From: Diacronema lutheri
Taxonomy: Eukaryota > Haptophyta > Pavlovophyceae > Pavlovales > Pavlovaceae
Length of the DNA stretch: 64,000 bases
Direction of reading: 5' to 3'
Assembly (NCBI GenBank): GCA_019448385.1
Contig: JAGTXO010000020.1
Coordinates: forward strand, 62,001 to 126,000
Shown one piece after another: positions 59,201 through 64,000 of this stretch (positions are counted from its first letter, which is position 1; every line of letters begins with the position of its first letter). Both the position numbers and the translations under genes were made by a program. The notes under the pieces were generated by a model. The model ran no database searches and was not told the DNA's origin. It saw only the letters and a program-made list of their open reading frames with translations.

Positions 59201-61257
59201 GCCGGCCGGCGGCGCGGCGCGCGCGCCCACGACCCCATCGCTGAGCCCACCGCAGCCGAGCGGCGTGGCCGCGCCGCTCGCGTACTGCCCGCCGCCATGG
59301 CCGCCGTACGTGGGCGAGTGCTCCGAATGGCCGTGCGAGCGCGAGCCCGAGTCCGTTTCTGATTTGAGCGGCGTCCCGAGCCCGGTCGGCGCAAAGGCGT
59401 GCGCGCCGGACGGCGCGCACGCCGTGCCGAGCACCGCGTGCTCGAGGGCCTGGTCGATCGCGTCGAGCGGCGGGGGGAACACGCCAGAGTGCGCGCGCAA
59501 CTCGGTGTGCGCCGTCGAGCGCTCGTCCGGCGCGCGAGCGCGCTTCGCCGCGCCGCCGCCGTCCGCGCCGCCGTACGCGCCGCCCCCAAAGAGGGCCGCT
59601 GAGAATTCGGCGCCGAAACGGTCGCCGCTGCCCTGGCTCTCCGAGGCGCCGTGGCCACCGCTGGCGGCGTGCAGCATCACCTGCACGTGCGCGCGCGTTG
59701 CGGCGAGGCACGCGCCGCGCGGCTGAGGGGTGCGCGCGCGCATGCGAGCGCGAGCGCGCGTGTTCGTGCGCAGGGCGGGGCGCCATCCAGTGCGCGTGCG
59801 CGTGCGCGCGCGCGCGCGCGCGCGTGCGCTCGCCTTGTTCGCCTGCTCGACCATCGAGTTAAACTTTGAGTCGTTGAGCGAGTTCTTGAGCTTGTCCCCC
59901 TTGAACATGCGCTGAAGCATCTGCTTGCCCGCGTCAGTCGAGCACAGCTGCGCAAACTGACGGATCTGCACGATTCCCTGCACCTGCAGTCGAGACACGT
60001 ACCTATGGCCGCGCAGCGGGGCGGGAGAGTGGGCAAGGGCGCGGGCGAGAGGCGGCGGGCGGAAGGCGCGCGCGTCGTGGACATGAGAGGGACCTCGCCG
60101 GCCGCGAAGCGCCGCGCCCGTGCCGCGCACGCGCCCGCGCGCCGCGCGCGCACTGCTTGCCCACGCCCGGGATCTGCGAAATGGGGTCGTCCGGCGAGAT
60201 CTCGTCCTCCGACTTGCGCCGCTTGGACCACATGCGCCCGACCTGCACGACGAATTGCTTGGTGCGCAGCGGCTGCACAGCGTAGCCCTCCGGGCATCCG
60301 ACCGCGCAGATGGAGAGCTGGAAAGAGCCGTAATGCTTCTGTGAGATCTCCATCACGCGCAGGTTCTGGAACGTCGCGAAGCCGTCGACGATCGGCGCCT
60401 CGCGCTCGCCAACGAGCAGGTCCTGCGCGCCGTTGGCCGTGCGCTCCTCGGGCATGCCGCGCCCGTTGCACAGCGAGACGCGCAGCCGGATGTTGGCCAC
60501 GCCCGCGACGACGGACGGCGGCGACTGGTCATCCATCAGCTTGACGGTTACGGGCGGCATCGGCCGGTTCTCGTACCAGCTCTGGATCGGCGCGCCATCG
60601 AGCTCGACATAGAGGCGGCGGAGGGGCACGTACGGCACGCCACCGCCCGTGGCGAGGCCGGGCAAGATCGCGGACGATGCGGCGCCGTTGGGCGACTGCG
60701 ACGGCGGCATCGCGCCGAGACCATGCGTCAACAACGAGGCGCCGTCGTGCGGCGCGTGCGACGCGGACGGCTCGACGTGCGTGTGCTCGTCGAGCGTAAG
60801 GCCGTCGTCGGACGACGAATTTACCTTGAGATCTCTCAGCTCGGAGACCTCGCGGCGAAAGTCGGCGACAAGCGACTGCAGCTCGCGCACCTCCTGCCGG
60901 TAGTGCTCGAGCTGCGCGGGTGCTGCGCCCATCACCTCGAGGCAGCAGATGCGCACCTGGTCGCGGCCGCGCGCGGCGCGGCGATTGCGTAGGGTACATG
61001 ACGCGCACGATGAACGCGCCGCCGCGCGGACGAACCCGACGACGCGCAGCGCACGACGCGCGCGCGGTGTCCGCAGCTCCACGCATGTCGTGCGCTCGCG
61101 CGCTGCACGTGCATGCGGGTGCGCGCGCGCGGCACGCACGCGCGTGACGACAGCCACGCACCAACTGCTTCATCTGCTGCATGGAAACCCACTCTTGCTG
61201 GCGCGTGACGACCTCCACGATTTGCGACTCGCCCGCGACGGCGACCTGCTCGTCCAT
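56286..61257 (-). CDS. CBP60-like protein with C-terminal ankyrin repeats, six exons
   Basis: Exons 61257-61162, 60956-60154, 60002-59834, 59680-57119, 56987-56730 and 56573-56286; all junctions keep phase and give 1,391 residues. After a short N-terminal helix and coiled coil (LEHYRQEVRELQSLVADFRR), residues ~150-345 resemble plant calmodulin-binding-protein-60 DNA-binding domains: LRRLYVELDGAPIQSWYENR, GFATFQNLRVMEISQKHYGS, TKQFVVQVGRMWSKRRK, ISQIPGVGKQYVSRLQVQGI, FAQLCSTDAGKQMLQRMFKG. A long low-complexity middle follows, then ankyrin repeats (SPLHVCIASGKRTVHAVRAL; GLTPLHVCAHVGDVPIATAL; LLLEHGAAVNATAAKRWSAL). The exon 5/6 junction restores perfect ankyrin spacing. Likely a transcription regulator; intron 3 uses a GC donor and could be read through in frame. 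Confidence 0.8.
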
Positions 61258-61308
61258 CCGGGGAGACGTCCGGCTTTGCGGTAGGAACTTGGCACACCGC
61301 CAACTGTA

Positions 61309-61334
61309 CCCGGACACAAAATATAAAGTCCGGG
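61309..61334 (-). promoter_or_regulatory. TATA-like element in a hairpin loop
   Basis: CCCGGAC (61309-61315) and GTCCGGG (61328-61334) are perfect inverted repeats enclosing ACAAAATATAAA. Read on the minus strand the loop is TTTATATTTTGT, about 60 bp upstream of ATG 61257 of the CBP60-ankyrin gene: a likely core promoter element. Confidence 0.5.
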
Positions 61335-61375
61335 GCGTTCGATTGGTAGTCAAAACTCAAAACACTGAAAAACAC

Positions 61376-61551
61376 TCACAAAAGAATCAATCTCATCAGT
61401 CTTCCTTGCCACTCAACGACTCGATCACCACAGCATCCGCTCGCTGCTTGCGCACGGCGACACGCGCCAACTGCGTGCACTCCTCCCCCCCCCCCCCCCC
61501 CCCCTCTCCCCCAACCCCGCGCAGCCCTTAGACCTCGGTGGCTCGGCCGAG
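61376..61551. other. Intergenic with C run
   Basis: No gene seen between the CBP60-ankyrin 5' region and the GNAT stop. A run of about 20 C residues lies near 61484-61504. Confidence 0.5.
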
Positions 61552-62508
61552 CTACGCGTCGAGCTCTCGCGCGCCGCTCGCGCCCACGCCGCGCCCGTCC
61601 AGGTCGTCCGCGCCCGCCGCGCGCGCTGCACTGCCGCCGAGCCACCGCCGGTAGAAGACAACGTCTGCCGCGCCAAGCCACTGGACCTGCCAGCGCTTGG
61701 GATTGTACTCACGCAGCGGCTCGAAGCCGAGCGCGCGATACAGCCGCGCTGTCGGCGCGTCGTGCGCACCGACGTGCAGGTAAAGAGCGTCGTGGCCCCA
61801 GCCGCCGCTTCCGACGACCATCTCGCTCGCGCGGACGAGTGCGGCGCCGATGCCGCGCCGACGGGCGTGCGGCGCGACGCAGAGGTTGCACAGGTAGGCG
61901 CACGGCGGCGGCTGCGAGGGCAGCACGCAGCGCAGCAGCGCGTCGAGATCGTCTAGCACGTCGAACGGCACGCGGCCGTCGAGCGGGCGGACGGAGAGCT
62001 CGACGAACGCGAGCAGGCGGCCGGTGGCCTCGTCGGCGGCGGCGAGCGCAACGGAGGAGCCACGCGTGGTTCCCTTGCACGAACGCGGCGCGATGAGCGC
62101 GGCCGATCGCGACTGCGCCCCCAGCCGCTCGGCGCCCACCCGCCGCTCGGCAAACGCGCGGACTGAGTCGGCGAGGTAGCCCGCATACGTCGCATTGAGC
62201 CACGCGACGGGAGTCTCAAGGAGCGCGCGCTCGAAGCGCGAAAAGCCGACGGGCGCGAGCGTGATCAGATGAGGGTAAAAGGAGCACACGAGAAGCCGGC
62301 CGACGGCGCCGAGGTCCTCGGCGCGCACTGCGCCGAGCACGACGCCGTCCGGCGCGCCCGCGTCGGCCGTGAGCTGGCGGAGCGGCAGGAGCGCACGGAC
62401 AGCGGCGCGCGGTAGCGCGCGCGGGAGCGTGCGCGGCAGCGGTGGGCGGCTGCTCCCCGACCCGAGGACGAGGCACGTCGCGAGCAAAGCAGCGCGGGCC
62501 GACACCAT
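61552..62508 (-). CDS. GNAT-family N-acetyltransferase, probably plastid
   Basis: 318 residues from ATG 62508, one exon. The N-terminus MVSARAALLATCLVLGSGSS then an Arg/Leu/Pro-rich acid-free stretch fits a bipartite plastid leader. GNAT fold: AEDLGAVGRLLVCSFYPHLI near the start; acetyl-CoA loop in AYLCNLCVAPHARRRGIGAA followed by LVRASEMV; then ALYLHVGAHDAPTARLYRAL and GFEPLREYNPKRW. The RRRGIG loop matches the R/QxxGxG/A signature. Similar in layout to plant plastid GNATs that acetylate protein N-termini or lysines. Shares a 111-bp bidirectional promoter with the next gene. Confidence 0.85.
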   Translation of the reverse strand: MVSARAALLATCLVLGSGSSRPPLPRTLPRALPRAAVRALLPLRQLTADAGAPDGVVLGAVRAEDLGAVGRLLVCSFYPHLITLAPVGFSRFERALLETPVAWLNATYAGYLADSVRAFAERRVGAERLGAQSRSAALIAPRSCKGTTRGSSVALAAADEATGRLLAFVELSVRPLDGRVPFDVLDDLDALLRCVLPSQPPPCAYLCNLCVAPHARRRGIGAALVRASEMVVGSGGWGHDALYLHVGAHDAPTARLYRALGFEPLREYNPKRWQVQWLGAADVVFYRRWLGGSAARAAGADDLDGRGVGASGARELDA

Positions 62509-62619
62509 TGCGTCCCCCTTCCGGACCGGCTGCGGATGGTCCTGATCGGCGAGGAATAAGGAATTCGGGAAATTAAAAAAAGGAAAAAAATTCTCTTTGA
62601 TCGTTTGAAAGGGGCGGCT
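62509..62619. promoter_or_regulatory. Bidirectional AT-rich promoter
   Basis: The 111 bp between two divergent ATGs contains GAATAAGGAATTCGGGAAAT and AAAAAAAGGAAAAAAATTCT, the most AT-rich stretch in the right part of the window. It should drive both the GNAT gene and the AT-hook-motif gene. Confidence 0.6.
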
Positions 62620-63906
62620 ATGGCCGCCTGTCGACCGGCGGCGGGAGCGGTCGACGGTCTTCACCGCATGGGCGCGCCGCCGAGCATGGCGCTCGTCGCG
62701 CACGTCGGTGAGCCCCGCGCGCCGCCCGACGACACTCACGGCGATGCGGACGCGAAAGCGTGCGCGAGCGCGGCGCTCGGCGCGACGCTCGTGCCGTGCG
62801 AGCTCGTGGCGCCCGCGCCGCCGCTGCCGTCGCCGCCGCCGGCAAAGAAGAAGACGAGGCTCACCGAGCCAGGCAAGGCGCCGCAGCCGCGAGGTCGGCC
62901 GCCAAAGGGGAAGCTGTGGGACGCGGACGCGGGCCAGTGGTACGACGACCCGCTCTACGTTCCCGAGCCCAAGGCGCCAAAGGCGCCAAAGGCGGTGGGC
63001 GGCAGCGGCAGCAGCGGCGCCGCCGGCTTCGCCGCCGTGCCTGCCGCTGCGGGTGCGGGCAGCACATGCGCCGACGGCGCCGGCGCGGGCGACGCGTGGC
63101 CGCCACCACCGGCGACCAAGGCACGCGCGGGCGAGTCGGGCCAGCTGCCGCAGCCGCGCGGGCGGCCGCCAAAGGGCAAGGTCTGGGACCCGGTGCTTGG
63201 CAGCTGGGTCGATGACCCGGCGTACGTGCCACAATCCAAGGCACCAAAGCACGCCGGTGGCAAGAGGGTGCACGCCGATGGCAGCGCCGATGGCGACGCC
63301 GACGGCACGGGCAGACCGTTGGACGCAGCCGCCTGCCTCGGCGGCATCGAGCTGGTGACCTCGTCGCTCGTCACGGAGGTGGAGAGCGCACCGGGCGTTG
63401 TGCTCGCGTCGATCCATCGCCCCTCGCCGCCGCCGCCGCCGCCCAAGCTGGCCAAGCACAAGCTCGAGAACGGGCAAATCGCACAGCCGCGCGGACGGCC
63501 ACCGGCGGGCAAGGTCTGGGACCGCGACGTGGGCGCGTGGGCGGACGACCCGGCATACGCGCCGCAGCCCAAGGCGAAGAAGCCCAGAGGTGGCGGCGGC
63601 GGCAGCGGCGGGATGGGCGCCGACGCCGACACCGACGCGCGCACGCAGCTCGTCGCAATCAGCGCGGCCGCGGAGCTGCCCGCACACGTCGAGCCGGCCG
63701 GTGTGCCGCGCGAGCTGGCCGAGCCGGGGATGGGGTTACTCACAGCCGCGGCCGACGGCGTGATATTCGCGCAGCCGTCCTGCAGTGCGCTCATGCCAGT
63801 TGGTGTCGTCGCGCCGCTGCCGGCCGAGTTTGGCGAGCGCGAGGTGGCACGCGAGCTCAAGGCGGACGAGGGTGGCGCGCACCTTCCGTGCGCGAGTCGG
63901 CCGTGA
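62620..63906 (+). CDS. Protein with three extended AT-hook-like repeats
   Basis: 428 residues from ATG 62620 (MAACRPAAGAVDGLHRMGAP), one exon. Three repeats, at residues ~85-120, ~170-205 and ~285-320, follow the pattern PQPRGRPPKGK(L/V)WD, x3-4, GxWxDDPxYxPxxKAxK: for example SGQLPQPRGRPPKGKVWD then PVLGSWVDDPAYVPQ. The RGRPP core is a minor-groove AT-hook; the W-D-G-W-DDP-Y extension is conserved in all three, so the whole ~35-residue unit should be one module. Spacers are Ala/Gly-rich. The same module occurs once in the giant element protein at 20776-20880. Nuclear DNA binding inferred. Confidence 0.7.
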   Translation: MAACRPAAGAVDGLHRMGAPPSMALVAHVGEPRAPPDDTHGDADAKACASAALGATLVPCELVAPAPPLPSPPPAKKKTRLTEPGKAPQPRGRPPKGKLWDADAGQWYDDPLYVPEPKAPKAPKAVGGSGSSGAAGFAAVPAAAGAGSTCADGAGAGDAWPPPPATKARAGESGQLPQPRGRPPKGKVWDPVLGSWVDDPAYVPQSKAPKHAGGKRVHADGSADGDADGTGRPLDAAACLGGIELVTSSLVTEVESAPGVVLASIHRPSPPPPPPKLAKHKLENGQIAQPRGRPPAGKVWDRDVGAWADDPAYAPQPKAKKPRGGGGGSGGMGADADTDARTQLVAISAAAELPAHVEPAGVPRELAEPGMGLLTAAADGVIFAQPSCSALMPVGVVAPLPAEFGEREVARELKADEGGAHLPCASRP

Positions 63907-64000
63907 GGCCGGGAGCCGCTTCCTGCGCGCGCGCGCGCGCAGCAGCAGTGGTCGTGGCGCCGGGGCGGCGACGCGGTGCGTGCGCATCGCGCGAGACGAG
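63907..64000. other. Right edge, nothing recognised
   Basis: GC-rich with a short CG repeat; no feature supported. Confidence 0.5.

Noticed and set aside
61552-63687. One 711-codon leftward frame joining GNAT with upstream sequence
   Set aside because: The GNAT has a good ATG and leader at 62508 next to an AT-rich promoter; the upstream part is antisense to the AT-hook-motif gene.
1-64000. tRNA, rRNA or bacterial-type terminator/riboswitch
   Set aside because: No tRNA-like cloverleaf boxes, rRNA-like stretches or prokaryotic signals were found by eye; the gene structure is eukaryotic.

Overview
The window looks like nuclear DNA of a GC-rich alga, most likely a haptophyte. It is very GC-rich, has short spliceosomal introns with GTGCGC-type and some GC-AG donors, carries several proteins with secretory or plastid-type leaders, packs genes head to head with 48-111 bp between start codons, and has long G/C homopolymer runs inside introns and between genes. 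No prokaryotic operon structure, rRNA, tRNA or CRISPR array was seen. The species call is inference.

Region 1 (about 241-26353) is one very large mobile element. It encodes a protein with an apparent single-strand-DNA-binding-like N-terminus and a Helitron-type Pif1 helicase, a decayed Fanzor-like nuclease, an enormous coding block with a Ulp1/C48-like cysteine protease, a YqaJ-type exonuclease, a Josephin/OTU-like segment, an AT-hook-like motif and a chromodomain, and at its right end an apparently complete Fanzor (eukaryotic TnpB relative) whose RuvC acidic residues are all visible and whose gene carries a clean 128-bp intron. A short copy at 40503-41372 contains only the two ends, joined by a deletion of about 25 kb, and this defines the termini. 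Two inverted copies of a ~312-bp foldback element with telomere-like TGTAGGG ends sit inside the long copy.

Region 2 (26404-39793) is compact host sequence: a TPR protein, a partial Patched/sterol-sensing-domain gene, a RanBP2-type zinc finger protein, a coiled-coil protein, a DUF1295 membrane enzyme, the UFMylation adaptor DDRGK1, a glutaredoxin-like protein, a canopy/saposin-like ER protein, a RidA protein, a six-exon GH1 beta-glucosidase and a secreted Cys-rich protein. Exon-intron structures could be solved from phase for several of these.

Region 3 (39794-56246) is rearranged. A poly-G block and a fossil tyrosine-recombinase fragment abut the short element copy. Then comes a ~6.6-kb tandem duplication whose first gene encodes nucleoside hydrolase, five membrane segments and a TIR-like domain in one protein. 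The two copies of that gene have no net length difference over 4,088 bp. The flanking glycosyltransferase, RNA-methyltransferase-like gene and small membrane protein have decayed reciprocally, so each is whole or nearly whole in only one copy. An inverted-repeat DNA transposon interrupts the second unit.

Region 4 (56286-63906) holds a six-exon gene joining a plant-type CBP60-like domain to ankyrin repeats (1,391 residues predicted), a plastid-type GNAT acetyltransferase, and a protein with three copies of an extended AT-hook motif that also occurs once in the giant element's polyprotein.
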